A stretch of DNA of 64,000 nt from Ilex aquifolium (lineage: Eukaryota > Streptophyta > Magnoliopsida > Aquifoliales > Aquifoliaceae), in contig OX637393.1 in assembly GCA_951799425.1 (NCBI GenBank), positions 40,550,378-40,614,377 of the forward strand, in the 5' to 3' direction. Below the pieces are notes generated by a model. It was not told where the DNA came from and did no database searches. It was given only the letters and a program-made list of their open reading frames with translations. Both the position numbers and the translations under genes were made by a program. Positions 13,106 through 24,663 of this stretch are shown here, in pieces; the first letter of the stretch is position 1; each line of letters opens with the position of its first letter.

Positions 13106-15359
13106 CAAACGAAGAGGGAATTCGAAATATGAGATATTATTGAGTGAATTAACCTAAAGGAGGATTGTTACCTGGTCAGGGTGGGAGGGAGGCTCGAGCT
13201 CCTCTAGTAATGGAAAGCTCGAAGAAGGAGAAGGGTTGCTATGTAAACTTATTTGATTTTTCGGGTTGCTGTGTGATTACAGAGAAAGTTATATTTAGTG
13301 CAAAGTTTTTATCAAGAGAAGCATACCAATATGGATATAGATTTGGTGTCCACTTATAAGTTAGGTGTTTACATTCATTAATGTTCACCCAAAAACTAAG
13401 ACGCAGTTAATTACAAAAATAAAGGGCATAAAGGGAGACTTGCCACAAAATGCCTCCTATATTCAAAACCAAGTAATTATTCTTTTCATCCTAATAAGAG
13501 AACATGCACAAAGCCAAATAACACCATCTCCATGATGCTATCCCTTATGTGTGTGTTTCCCTTTACAGTTAGATACCTTATAATTTCTTACCAAATAATT
13601 GAGAACTAACATTAACAATGATAGTGAATATGCAAATTACTGATATAAAATTCCCACTAAGAATTTCCAATTTAGTCGTGTCCTATACTTTTCCAAATTC
13701 TTTGGACTACATATTAAACTCTAGTATTCTCTAAACAATGTTATCATTAGTCATTCCTCTCAGTGACATTTAAATTTACAGTAACTATACAATTGTAATC
13801 TAGTCATCCCTAGTTAGGAACACTTGTCCTATGGAGAAAAAATAAGATTTATGTAATACCAAATTCCTATCTCAAACCCCCTGCCTTAGTTAACTGTGGT
13901 AATATTTGGAAAAACCCAATGAATGTAAGGAGCACAAATTTTCTAGTATGAACTACTAAACTGAAAAGGGATCACAACTAACAACAAATTTTAAAAATAA
14001 AACATGGTAAGATACTGTAAGAAAAAAAAAAAAAAAGGTTCTTCATTGTTTTTGAGTCTTTTAGGAAAGCAAAAGGTTGGCGCACAGAAATTTAAGGGCA
14101 AAAAGACAATTTTGAATCTAAACCAAATAGAGCTAAAACTGTGATAATCATTCAATTTTCATATGTTTTCCTAACTTCTAAGTTGCTGAAACAAACCATA
14201 AGCAAAAGTTGTTCAAGGAATTGAAGTTTTTCTCCTGTAGCATAGACAAACAAAAGGAATCATACTTTCATGAGAGCTACAGAAAGTTAAGACACAGACT
14301 AAAGTATTATGCTGCACAGTGGAATAATAGGTGAATATGAAAAACACAGATCGGAAAAAAGAAGAGCAGACATAATATGGATATATGGATATCAATATGC
14401 CTATCAATATAGACATTAGGGGAAGGCGTTGTAACTAAAAACTCATTACCTCATGAAGCAATACACTGATGGTCTGGCAATGGCAAGACACAAAATCAAC
14501 CGGCGTCTGATAGAGAAGGGCGAAGGATGGCCGAAGGTGTAGAACTTGAGTTTTATGGAGAAGCATTTAAATCTGTACGACCACCAAGAAATGCTAGGGC
14601 ATGTTAGACAGAATTAAAGAGAGGGAGACGGAGAGGGTGAAGGTGAGAGAGGGAGCATGGCTGGTTCTTCTTGGCCGATTGGTGGAGAGAGAGAGAGAGT
14701 AACGGCTGAAAAATAGGGAGAGAGGAAGACAGAGAGTAAAGGCTAAAAACAGGAGAGTAAGAGCATCTCCAACCCTTACTCAAATTTAGACTCAAATTTA
14801 AATTTGAGTAAAAAAGCCCAAAATCCAACCCTTTACTCAAACTTATATCAAATTAAGGAAAAACTTTTTTTGGACTCAAATTGAGGTAGACCCAAACTCT
14901 ATATCAAAATTCAACGGATATTTTTTCTCTCCACAAAAACCCTCTTTGCCAAGAAACCACTTCAACGCTTCTACCACTTGAACGTCTCTGCCACTTCAAA
15001 GCCGCTACAAGCCCGGAGGAACGACGGTCTCAAGGTAATCTGCTACCCTCTTCATCTTCTATTTTCTTTCCTTTTCATCATCGACTATCCCAATTTTTTT
15101 TTGTATAAACCCTAACCCTACCCATCGTTTCTACGTGAATTATGTCCACCAGTTTGTATTGAAAATTTTGAACTGATTTAAACAATTTGTATAGAAACTT
15201 AATTTTTTTGGGAAACTTCACGTGTACAAAGAGTTTGTTGAGAAATACTTAATTTCTTAATTTTGTTGAGAAATACTTTTTGTATAAACAATTTGAATAG
15301 AAACTGGTGAACAATTTGATGCGTGAATTACCTCAGTTGAAGAGAGTAGAAACAATTTG

Positions 15360-15681
15360 TTCTTGTTGATCACTGTGACAACGGTTTCATACATAGAAAA
15401 TAAATTTAATGTTCAACAGACGTTCTTGTTGATCACAGTGACAACGAATTCATACATAAAAAATAGATTTAATGTTCTTGTTGATCACTGTGACAACGGA
15501 TTCATACATAGAAAATAGATTTAATGTTCAAGAGGCTCTCATGAGAAACATTGAAATTTACACTGTTCTCCCTGCATATCTTCCTCAGAACATTGAAAAT
15601 TACAGAGGCTCTCATGAGGAACATTGAAAATTACACTGTTCAAGAGGCTCTCATGAGGAACATTGAAAATTACACTGTTCT
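15360..15681. repeat. Two tandem repeat families in the Harbinger 5' region
   Basis: Three copies of a 50-60 bp unit containing TTGATCACTGTGACAACG lie at about 15360-15530. Three copies of a 38-42 bp unit containing GAGGCTCTCATGAGGAACAT follow at about 15531-15681. They precede the Myb-like gene and may be promoter or intron sequence. Confidence 0.75.
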
Positions 15682-16011
15682 CCCTTCTACTTGCAACTGG
15701 TAGAAGGAAATTTATTTTCTTCTTATTTTCCCTTTACAGTACACAAGTTTCATATGTGAATCCCCTTTAGATAATGAAGACTTGAAAATTTTGTATGGAA
15801 TTTTGGAAAATCTACGTGCAACTGGTACTTTTTTTGCTTGGTACTTTGAAACATATCTACATGCATTATTGGATGACATTTGGTTGAAATTTGCAAATTC
15901 AACCTTTTGATAGTTAATGATTTAATATTTTAGTTGCAGACCTTCATGTAGATCCTCAGTTATTATACAAAGTGCACTCTCCTGCTTGTGGTGATTCATT
16001 TTGGAAGTAAA

Positions 16012-17021
16012 ATGACTCAAACAATGGATGATCAAGAAATGTTCGAAATTCCTCCATGCTTAGAGGAATCTCATGGAATAGAAATTATTTCTGAAAGTAG
16101 TCGTTCTCGTGGTAAAGCCTTTAGTATGTTGGAAGATGAAGCGCTCTGTCGAGCATGGTTAGCCGTCTCCCAAGATCCGATTTCTGGAAATTCCCAAACC
16201 AAAGCAATGTTTTGGGATCGTGTTCATGTCTATTTCTCTTCCCAACCAAATGTTCAAACAAATAGATCCAACATTTCTTTAGCTCACCACTGGGCTTTGA
16301 TTCAAAAGGCAGTGAATAAATTTTCTGGTTTTCTAGAGCAAGTTCAAATGAGGCAACAAAGTGGGATGGTTGAAGTAGACAAGGTAATTTTTTCAAACTA
16401 AAGTTAATTTCAATTTTATTGTTTAATATTTGATTTATTTATTTTTTTCAGCTTACTGAAGCTAAACGCATGTATCATTCAATTCAAAAAAAACACTTCA
16501 CATTCGAGACATGTTGGGAAATATTGCGCCATAGTTGTAAGTGGGATGAACTTAGAACGCATTTCAAGAGACCTACAGTGCATACTTCATCGCCTTCGAT
16601 TTCTTCAACTCCTACTACTCCGTTATCTCTTGACTCTGATATAGAAACACAACCTTCAAAAGAGAGACCAAAACGACCAAATGGTAGTAAGGCTACAAAA
16701 GAATCACAAAGGAAGAAGGTGACTCATGATGGTAGGCTTGATGATATAGCAGCCAATCAAACTAAAATTATTGAAGTGTTGGCTAGTTTGTCTTCTCGGG
16801 CTATTGAACGAGATCAGCAAAAGGCAGCCGATCGTGAGAGGAAGGCTAAGAGTAGGGAGGCCCAACTACAAATGTTAGCAATGATGAATGACAGAGAACA
16901 GAGAAATGAGGATCATAAGATCATGTCAATGGACATGACAAATTTAACTACTATGCAAAGATCATACTATGAAGATCTTCAAAGACAAATCATTGCTCGA
17001 AATAGAGAAAATGAGTTTTAA
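16012..17021 (+). CDS. Harbinger Myb/SANT-like accessory protein
   Basis: This is the second protein of PIF/Harbinger elements. In the family it binds the element ends and helps bring the transposase into the nucleus. Exon 1 is 16012-16383 and exon 2 is 16452-17021. The 68-bp intron has GTAATT and TTTTTTTCAG borders, and the spliced product is about 313 residues. The first in-frame ATG is 16012 (an upstream GTG at 15988 is in frame). The N-terminal half carries the SANT-like trihelix region (EDEALCRAWLAVSQDPI, FWDRVHVYF, WALIQKAVNKF, then CWEILRHSCKW). The C-terminal half is a charged coiled coil of the NAM-associated type (about residues 205-313). No stops or frameshifts. Convergent with the transposase 375 bp away. 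Confidence 0.85.
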
Positions 17022-17395
17022 ATCATGGTTTGGAATGGTTATTTTTGTTTATTGCAATAAACATGTTATTTTTTGTTTAAATCATGTCAATGGACATGTT
17101 ATTTTGGTTTATTGCCACATGTTTATGTTGGATACTATAAAAGATTCTAAACTATGAAGACTTTTGTTTGTTGCTTTTAGATTGTGTTTGTCTTGTGGTT
17201 GAAACTTATCACTGTTTGTATTTTTGAAGTGCATGTTAAAGAGAAATAACACTAGACATCCATGTTAAAAGAGAAATAAAACTAGAAATATCCATATATT
17301 GAAAGTAGCTTCCAATGACTGACAATAGGCTGCTAAAGGAAAAACATCTATGCTTAATGAATAAACAACATCTTCACTTTGTCATAAGCTCAAAG

Positions 17396-18724
17396 TCACA
17401 TCTCTCCGTGACGTTGCCATAGATGCTCAATCAAGTCATTTCGAAGGATATGGTAAGCATTTTTATCTCTAATTCTTGCATGACGGGCCAAGAAGGATTC
17501 AAAGTCATTGTTACATTCTCGTGAAATGACTATGGACGAGTTATGCATTGATGTTTCATATTCAAAATCGCCATATTCATCTCGCTCGTCTTCAACAATC
17601 ATATTGTGTAAAATAATACACGTCCTCATGATATCCCCAAGTGTTTCAGGATCCCAAAATCGTGCTGGCCCACGTACTATTGCAAATCGAGATTGGAGAA
17701 CCCCAAATGCTCGTTCCACATCTTTTCTCGTTGACTCCTGCATCATAGCAAAATGTTGTTTTTTGGCTCCTTGTGGAGAAGAAATGGTCTGAACCAATGT
17801 CGCCCATGGAGGATATATACCATCAGCAAGATAATAACCCATATTGTAGATATGCCCATTAATGGAGTAATTAGCGGGAGGAGCTCGCCCTTGGACAAGT
17901 TCAGAAAAGAGAGGAGAGCGATCTAAGACATTTACATCGTTGTGAGATCCAGGCATTCCAAAAAAGGCATGCCAAATCCACAAGTCATAAGATGCTACGG
18001 CTTCCAGAATTATAGTAGGTTTTTTCACATGACCGCAATACTGGCCTTGCCAAGCGGTTGGACAATTCTTCCATTCCCAATGCATACAATCTAAACTTCC
18101 CAACATTCCCGGAAACCCGCGAGCCTCTCCAACAGCAAGTAGCCTAGCAATATCATCTTCCCTTGGAGATCTGAGATACTCACCTCCAAAAATTTCAATA
18201 ATTGACCGACAAAAATGTTTAAAACTTAATATTGCGGTACTTTCTCCAATTCGTACGTAATCATCCACAGCATCCGCTGGCATTCCATAGGCGAGCATTC
18301 TAATTGACGAAGTCATTTTTTGAAGGGAGGACAATCCAACAACATGACAAGCATCTATTTTTTGAACAAAAAAAGGATCATGTGTTTCAATAGCATTGAG
18401 AATACGCATAAACAACTCACGTGTCATTCGAAAGCGCCTTCGAAACGTTGAAGGGGGGTAAACGGGATTTTCAGCAAAATAATCGGTGAATAATCGATCA
18501 TGACCCTTTTGCCTATCACGGAAAATGAATCTTCGGCCGAGAATAGAACCACCATGTTTGTTGGGTTGTTCTGACTCTTCTCTCAACATTTCTACCATTG
18601 TGGCATTATTTGTCTCATAAAGAGCCACCATTGAAGCTACTTCATTATCATCATCATCCGAAGAAGATGAAGATGAAGATGAAGATGAAAAAGAACTTAG
18701 CAAAAGATATTTTGAAGAATTCAT
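17396..18724 (-). CDS. Harbinger DDE transposase, intact
   Basis: 442 residues from ATG at 18724, uninterrupted, in the normal size range for plant PIF/Harbinger transposases. A serine run and acidic stretch occupy residues 9-27. The nuclease domain (DDE_Tnp_4 type) has the expected blocks: LDCMHWEW with D212, GSHNDVNVLDRS with D263, YYLADGIYP with D301 and KDVERAFGVLQ with E337. The helix-turn-helix-like region is about residues 100-160. It cuts and pastes the element with TWA target preference, and the flanking TAA agrees. All catalytic acidic residues are present, so the protein could be active. This is inferred from sequence only. Confidence 0.93.
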   Translation of the reverse strand: MNSSKYLLLSSFSSSSSSSSSSDDDDNEVASMVALYETNNATMVEMLREESEQPNKHGGSILGRRFIFRDRQKGHDRLFTDYFAENPVYPPSTFRRRFRMTRELFMRILNAIETHDPFFVQKIDACHVVGLSSLQKMTSSIRMLAYGMPADAVDDYVRIGESTAILSFKHFCRSIIEIFGGEYLRSPREDDIARLLAVGEARGFPGMLGSLDCMHWEWKNCPTAWQGQYCGHVKKPTIILEAVASYDLWIWHAFFGMPGSHNDVNVLDRSPLFSELVQGRAPPANYSINGHIYNMGYYLADGIYPPWATLVQTISSPQGAKKQHFAMMQESTRKDVERAFGVLQSRFAIVRGPARFWDPETLGDIMRTCIILHNMIVEDERDEYGDFEYETSMHNSSIVISRECNNDFESFLARHARIRDKNAYHILRNDLIEHLWQRHGEM

Positions 18725-19363
18725 TCCTATGAGAATATTGAAAAAGAGTATGAAGGATGTAACTTATTTATAGAAATTTTCGGATGATTTGGTGGCAAAA
18801 GTTAAAATGGGTGTAAAATAAAGAGGGATAAATTTTGGAGGGAATGAAACATTGAGAGGCAAAAATAAGGAGGGATACTATTGGCTGCCATCCTAAATCC
18901 ATGTTATTGCAAAATCCATGTTATCACAAACTTTCCAGTTGGATGAATACATGGCGGGTAATATGTTTTGGTGGGAAATATTAAACAAATTAGTTTTTGG
19001 GACAATATGGGAATTTTTTAAAAGATTTAAGTAAATATTTGAGTTTCTCCATTGGAGTGGTCTGTACCAAATTAAGCTTTTTACTCAAATTTTTACTCAA
19101 ATTTGAGTAAAAATTTGAGTCTCCATTGGAGATGCTCTAATTGGGTAATGGTGATGATTTAGGTTTATTTGGGTATTAATTGTGAAGGATAAGGATGATA
19201 TTCTTGTCTTGTTTGAGGGTAAAGGTGGGAAAAAAATGTTTTTCAAGTATGCTTGTTTTTTAAAGTAGTATAGATATATAATATAATAGCAGTAAACGCA
19301 AAGAATCCGAGCCAGATGAACTGCTTATAGAAGTGGGGATGCCAGGCCATTGATTCACATACT

Positions 19364-19365
<2 letters not shown>

Positions 19366-19407
<42 letters not shown>

Positions 19408-19598
19408 AGTTAAAACTCTAAGGAATTCTTCGCAGGACCTTCACTGACCAGAGAGAGGGAGACAGAGAGCTGGGCGGCGTTGAATAGAAGAAGAGGCAGC
19501 GACTTTCACTGACCAGAAAGAGGGAGATAGAGAGCTGGGCGGCGTTGAATAGAAGAAGAGGCGAGTAACTGAGTAAGTTAGGCCTCAGGGTTTTAACT

Positions 19599-19641
<43 letters not shown>
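19366..19641. repeat. Fold-back element between (TA)n tracts
   Basis: A 20-bp inverted repeat, AAAGTCTCAGTTAAAACYCT, faces inward from 19400 and 19606 and is flanked on both sides by about 35 bp of (TA)n. Inside, a 64-65 bp segment is tandemly duplicated (19439-19497 and 19504-19562). It resembles a small MITE that inserted at TA and whose flanks expanded, or a hairpin-prone microsatellite structure. No coding capacity. Confidence 0.65.
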
Positions 19642-19642
<1 letters not shown>

Positions 19643-19843
19643 CGGGTATAACGGGGACGGGGACGGGGACGGGGCGGGGACGGACGGGGCGGGGGTAAGG
19701 GTAAGTCCATCCCCGCACGGGTTTATACGGGTATCCCCGTATACGTCCACCGTCCAATACGTATAGTCCATCCCACGTCCAAACAGGGCGGGTTTGGACG
19801 AATACCCGTTTTCCCCCCGTCCACTGCCATCCCTAACCGCGGA

Positions 19844-20895
19844 TCTAATTAGCAAATTAGACCGATTAAGGACCCGGTTTATCAGTTGAACCGACCAGTC
19901 TAGTCCAATTTTGATAACACTGTTTTTAATAAAAAATAGTATTAGCAGCGACTCCGTGCAATACATGAATTGTGTCTTATCAACTTTCATTACCCTCTTT
20001 CACAATCTTATCCTCTCTCCCACCCGACCAGTTAAGAAATAAAGATGTTAGAAAAATAGTTATCAAAACTTGGGGTAATAGAAAGTAATTTTTAAAAATA
20101 TTTAAATGCGGAGTTATTAGTTAGTGGAGGGTGATTATGTCACATGTGTTGGAAGATACCACTTGTTGAAATATAGGAATTCAAACAAAGATAGAAAAAC
20201 AATAAAGGTATGACATAAAGATATAACGAGGTGGGTATACCGTACCTATATCTACGGACCAAAAACCTACATCAATGTATTATTCATTGAAAAATTGATC
20301 ATTTGGTAACTGATTATATAATACTCAACCCTATTTATAGGGATAAAATACTAAACTCAAATCTATTCAAATACATGTTTCCTATCACATGTCTAAAATA
20401 CTTATTCATGGTATATTAAAACTTTTCCAATATAATCCTATTTCATATATGATTCTCACATTAATTACTCAACAAACTCTTCTTCATAACAATTAGAGAG
20501 CTTTTGTCAAATACCAACAATGGTGAAATATAGTTGGATTGAATGCATTAAAATAAATCAAAATTTCTATAAATTGAGAAAATAGAGAGGGAATGTCTTC
20601 CAAAGTCTTTTCCACCAAATTTATTTGCTATATAATATAGTATAAATTTTAAAAATACGATATATTAAAAACAAAAATAATTTATTAAATAAATTTAAAA
20701 GTATGATATTTTAATAAAAAAATAAAAAATATAATAAAAAATTAATATGATATATCAACAATCGATGATTTGTATATATAACTTGAGATCCTGATGCAGA
20801 AAACAAAAAACATATAATATGAGATGATTTATTGGGAATAGTGTTATAGTTTTCTTTTAGATTCTCTAAGGTCCAAAAAAATACACATTTTCTAA
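19844..20895. other. AT-rich intergenic stretch, nothing recognised
   Basis: It lies between the hAT-type composite and the MULE. It has short open frames only, with no inverted repeat or protein similarity seen. Confidence 0.5.
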
Positions 20896-20904
20896 TAATT
20901 ATAT

Positions 20905-21104
20905 GAAAAAATTCCACTTTACGCCTAAAAGATAACAAAATTTTCAGATTACACCCCAAAAGATTAATTTTACCAAATTACACCCTCGAAGAAGTAAAAG
21001 GATTACAATCTGGTCCACCACTTTATTTTCATTTAGGCGTCCGTCTATTTTGTGATCACGTGTGATATACATGATTATATGCAAGGGCTTTACTATCAAA
21101 TTAC
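20905..21104 (+). repeat. MULE left terminal inverted repeat
   Basis: It begins GAAAAAATTCCAC and contains AAAGATTAATTTT, TTTAGGCGTCC and TTTTGTGATCAC. The same words occur in the same order in the inverted right end. Confidence 0.9.
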
Positions 21105-22336
21105 ACCAGTTGGAGCTGAGATTTGTCATTTTCGTTGCATAAAAACCCTAAACCACTTGTGATTTGGGGGAGAATATATAGAGAGATCCAGAAGAAGAAG
21201 AAGGAGAAATGCAAACAGTGTGTTACTGTGGTCGAAGGGCCAAACTAAAGATATCTTGTACGAAGTTAAACCCTGGAAGTCTATTCATCACATGTGCGAA
21301 TAACAAGGTAAGATGTTTTTCCTATTTGATACTCAGGGTTTTTTTATTCTTTATAAGTTGTTCTTCCTATCTGGACATTTAACAACCCATTTTTCTAGTA
21401 TTATTGGGAAAATCATTATCATTTTTGAGTGATTTTGTAAACGTTTCTTTAGATTACAGGTAAGTGTGGTTACTTTGTATGAATTGACCCCCTAATGTGT
21501 AACCGATCAAGCCAATTAATACTGGGTTTGTTGCGTTGTGTTACTCTTTTAGAAGTAGGGGTGCTCAAATTTTTGATTAGCCGTAATTTTCTATCCTACC
21601 CGACCCCACTGAACGGCTAGCCAAAAAAATCGGGTAGGAATGCGAAAGAATTTTTGGTCTTCCGATTAAATTGGGTAAGAATGTGGAATACCCATCAATT
21701 TTTGTATTATTACCCTATCCTATCCGCATTAATTAATATATATAAACTAAAAAACCCTAATTGCCTAACCCTATCGTCTGACTAACTGAGAGCCTCACTC
21801 ATCTCGCCTCTATCTATCGCCTTCATTGCTCAGGCCTCTATAGCTCAGGCCTTCATCGCTCACTGCCGACCTCTCAAGTACTCTATCTATCTCTCTCTCT
21901 CTATCTCTCTCTGTCTCTGTCTGTCTCTATCTATATATCTCTCTGTTTGGGCGCGATTTGGAGGCTCTCTTCTGTTCTGTCGACTCCCCTTTCACATAGA
22001 ATCCTCCCTCTTGTGCTTTTAATTAGTGGACTTTTGTCTATATCTAGGGTTGCGAACAGACTATGTTTGTTGTTTTTGGGTTGCAAACAGGTCTTCATTG
22101 TGTTTTTGGGTTGCGAACAGAGTATCTAGGGTTGAGTTTTATGTGAAAGGGGAGTGTCTAGGGTTGATAATTGAAATGTAAAAGTGGAGTACATGAAGAG
22201 AGTGTATTAGCAAACAGAGTATTTTCTCACAAAAAAATAATTTCAGATTGCTCTGAATTTTTTAGCAAACTCACCAACAAACTCACAGAAAAATAATTTG
22301 TGCATTTGTTAGCAAACTCACAGAAAAATAATTTCG

Positions 22337-22500
22337 GTGGTTCTGAATTTGTTGTTTGTTGTTTGTTCTCTGTTTGTTGTTTGCTCTAAATCCTCCCTCT
22401 CTGAATTTTTTGTTTGTTCTCTATTTGCTGTTTGCTCTATTTGTTGTTTTGAATTTGCTATTTGTTCTCTGTTTGTTGTTTGCTCTGAATTTTCTATTTT
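22337..22500. repeat. TTTGTTGTTTGCTCT-type simple repeat in the hAT
   Basis: Irregular repetition of TTTGTTGTTTG, TTCTCTGTTTG and TTTGCTCTGAATTT units upstream of the transposase. Open frames here are leucine/phenylalanine-rich translations of the repeat and are not genes. Confidence 0.75.
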
Positions 22501-22599
22501 GTTTTTGTTCACATATCCTTTCTTTATGGATGATATTACTCCATAATCATCTGCTTAAGCTGATTCTAACAGTATCATCTAAGTTACTGATAACATTCA

Positions 22600-24663
22600 A
22601 GGTGAGAGACAAGATACAAGAAAACGATCTAGAGTTTGGGAGCATTTTGAAAAGATTGAAGTTACAGATGAAGCTAATGTCAGCATTGTAGTAAGATTTA
22701 CAATTATTATCCAAGAAAACAGGTACTTCATCCTTACTTTATCATTTAGATCGTTGTAAATCCTATTTGGAGAGTGTGAATAAGAAGGACACATCTCAAT
22801 TAAAGTTAATTGGTGCATTCAAAAAAGATGGAGATGGTGCTAGTAATAACCTTAGTGTTGCTAAATACAATGAAAAAAAAATTAGGAAAATAATTGCTAC
22901 TATGATTATAGTGGATGAATTACCATTGAGGCTTGTTGAAGGAGAAGAATTTAGAGATTTGATGAGGACTGTTGAACCTAGATTTTGTATACCTTTCTGT
23001 ACCACTGTGATGAGGGATTGTGTGCAATTATATATGATGGAGAAAGAAAAATTGAAGCATATGTTTGTCTCATATAGTCAAAGGGTTTGTCTTACTATTG
23101 ATACATGGACCTCTATTCAAAATCTAACTTATATGCCCTTAACTACGAATTTCATTGATAAAGATTGGAAGTTACATAAACGAATAATCAATTTTCTGAA
23201 AGTTCTTAATCATAAGGGTGTGACAATTGGATGAGAAATTGAAGCATGCATGCTTGGGTGGGGGATAGATAGCATATTTACTGTTACAGTGGATAATGCT
23301 ACTTCTAATGATGGTGCTCTTGATTATTTAAAGAGACGAACTAAGGATGGGAATAACACTATATTAGAAAATGAATTTATGCATGTTAGGGGTTGTGCAC
23401 ACATTTTGAATCTAATTGTCATTGAGGGTTTGAAGGAAGTGAACACGCCAATTTTGAAGGTACGAAATGCTGTTAAATATGTGAAGTCTTCTCCTTCAAG
23501 GCTTGACAAGTTTAAGTCATGTGTTGAGAGGCAAAAAGTTGGTGAAAAGGGACTTCTTTGCCTTGATGTTCCAACAAGATGGAACTCTACATATTTGATG
23601 GTCAAAGTTGTTGAACAGTACCAAGGTGTATTTGATTTGTTGCTAGAAGATGATGAGCAATTTGTAAGTCAATTGAGTGAGGGGGTGGTTTAGGGCCACC
23701 TACATTTGATGATTGGGACATTGTTCGTGTGTTTATGATGTTTTTGAAACTTTTCTATGAAGGCACTTTGCGCATTTCTGGATCATTGTATACCACATCT
23801 AACTTATTTTTTCAAGAACTTTCTACTGTGTATGATCATTTGCAAGGTTATTGTGAAAATGATGACTATCTTTTGAGTACCATGGCTTTGAGAATGAAAA
23901 GCAAGTATGATAAGTATTGGGGTCATTTAGATAATATTAATTTGATGTTGTTTGTTGCTATTGTCCTTGACCCACGCTATAAATTGAATGCTTTAGAATT
24001 TTGGCTCAATGACAATCATAAGGCTGAGGATGAATTAGTTAAGGTTCAACTAGTTGAAAAGATCAAAAGGGTCATTGACCGGTTATGCCAACAGTACACT
24101 AGATTTAATGTGGGATGTGGAGTGGGGCAAGTGTTGACTATGAGAAAAATGTGTTTTCGGCTGATATATCTGTTCAAGATCAAGTACCTACGAATTTCAT
24201 GAATAGGTACCGCAAGTATAGAGCTGAGCAAGGTAATGCAGACAACAAATCAGAGTTGGATTGATATTTGATGGAGGATGTTGAATTTGCTAGTGTCAAT
24301 TTTGATATTTTGAATTGGTGGAAGGTTAATTCTTCTAAATTCCCGATCCTTGCTAAAATAGCTCGTGATGTGTTAGCTATTCTCATTTCTACGGTGGCAT
24401 CAGAATCGACTTTTAGCATTGGGGGTTGTATTTTAGATCCTCTTCGGAGTTGTCTGGCACCCAAAACAGTTGAGGGTCTCATATGTGCACAAAATTGGCT
24501 TCGATCGTCATCCATTGCTTATGACTTTGAAGATGTTTTGGAGGATTCAGAAAGCCATAAATTAGATTCAAGTTTTTATACTTTTATTGTTACTTTTTTA
24601 TTATTTTTTTATGAGTTCTTCGTATCTAATTTTTTTCCTTACTCTTTTTTATCTCATAAATAA
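22600..24663 (+). pseudogene. hAT transposase, decayed
   Basis: A remnant of a BED finger (SRVWEHFEKIE at about 22625, with the metal-binding part damaged) leads into the catalytic region. Family blocks seen are CLTIDTWTSIQNLTYM (first catalytic Asp), RGCAHILNLIV, VPTRWNSTYLM, FDKYW-like YDKYWGHLDN, LDPRYKLNALEFW, and the C-terminal dimerisation block DVLAILISTVASESTFSIGG with the catalytic Glu. Open segments 22767-23234, 23250-23693, 23729-24202 and 24268-24663 are separated by stops or frameshifts, so no intact protein can be made. In an active relative these would be one protein of roughly 650-700 residues. Confidence 0.9.

Larger units (their letters stand above)
9957..14600. other. AT-rich Helitron-associated interior, no gene seen
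   Basis: No protein similarity was recognised on either strand. It holds two tandem repeats (annotated separately), an A run at 12102-12118 and another at 14021-14036. It is probably interior of the Helitron whose 5' end is at 19274. Confidence 0.5.
14761..19137. mobile_element. PIF/Harbinger DNA transposon, complete, 4.4 kb
   Basis: Terminal inverted repeats begin GAGCATCTCCAA on both sides, followed by ACTCAAATTT-rich subterminal sequence. The 3-bp duplication TAA flanks it at 14758-14760 and 19138-19140. It carries the two genes of the superfamily in convergent orientation: the Myb/SANT-like gene (plus, 16012-17021) and the DDE transposase (minus, 18724-17396). Both read without stops, so this looks like a potentially autonomous copy. 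Confidence 0.92.
14601..19274 (-). mobile_element. 5'-terminal part of a Helitron, split by a Harbinger insertion
   Basis: The minus-strand 5' end A|TCTATACTACTTTAAAAAA lies at 19274. The flanking 130 bp (19141-19270) matches the region next to the Helitron ends at 9956 and 41033, for example the phrase AAGGATAAGGATGATAT and the A-rich stretch before the end. The GA-rich segment at 14620-14757 matches 40560-40870 in the other Helitron, showing that the Harbinger element at 14761 interrupted it. No separate 3' hairpin end was found between 9957 and 14600. Confidence 0.6.
6420..19835. mobile_element. hAT-type non-autonomous element enlarged to 13.4 kb by nested insertions
   Basis: The left end TAGGGATGTCAATGG (6420) and right end CCACTGCCATCCCTA (to 19835) are inverted copies of a plant hAT terminal repeat. 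Both are followed inward by GC-rich subterminal arrays of CCCCGTCCCCG-like words (6440-6600; 19640-19825). Flanking octamers ACCGCAGA (6412-6419) and ACCGCGGA (19836-19843) agree at 7 of 8 positions. The original element was short; most of the interval is Helitron and Harbinger sequence inserted later. The only material likely to belong to the hAT is about 6420-7220 and 19275-19835. Confidence 0.7.

Noticed and set aside
19418..19990. 190-residue minus-strand frame with an IY repeat
   Set aside because: It is a read-through of the (TA)n tract, the fold-back repeat and the GC-rich hAT end.
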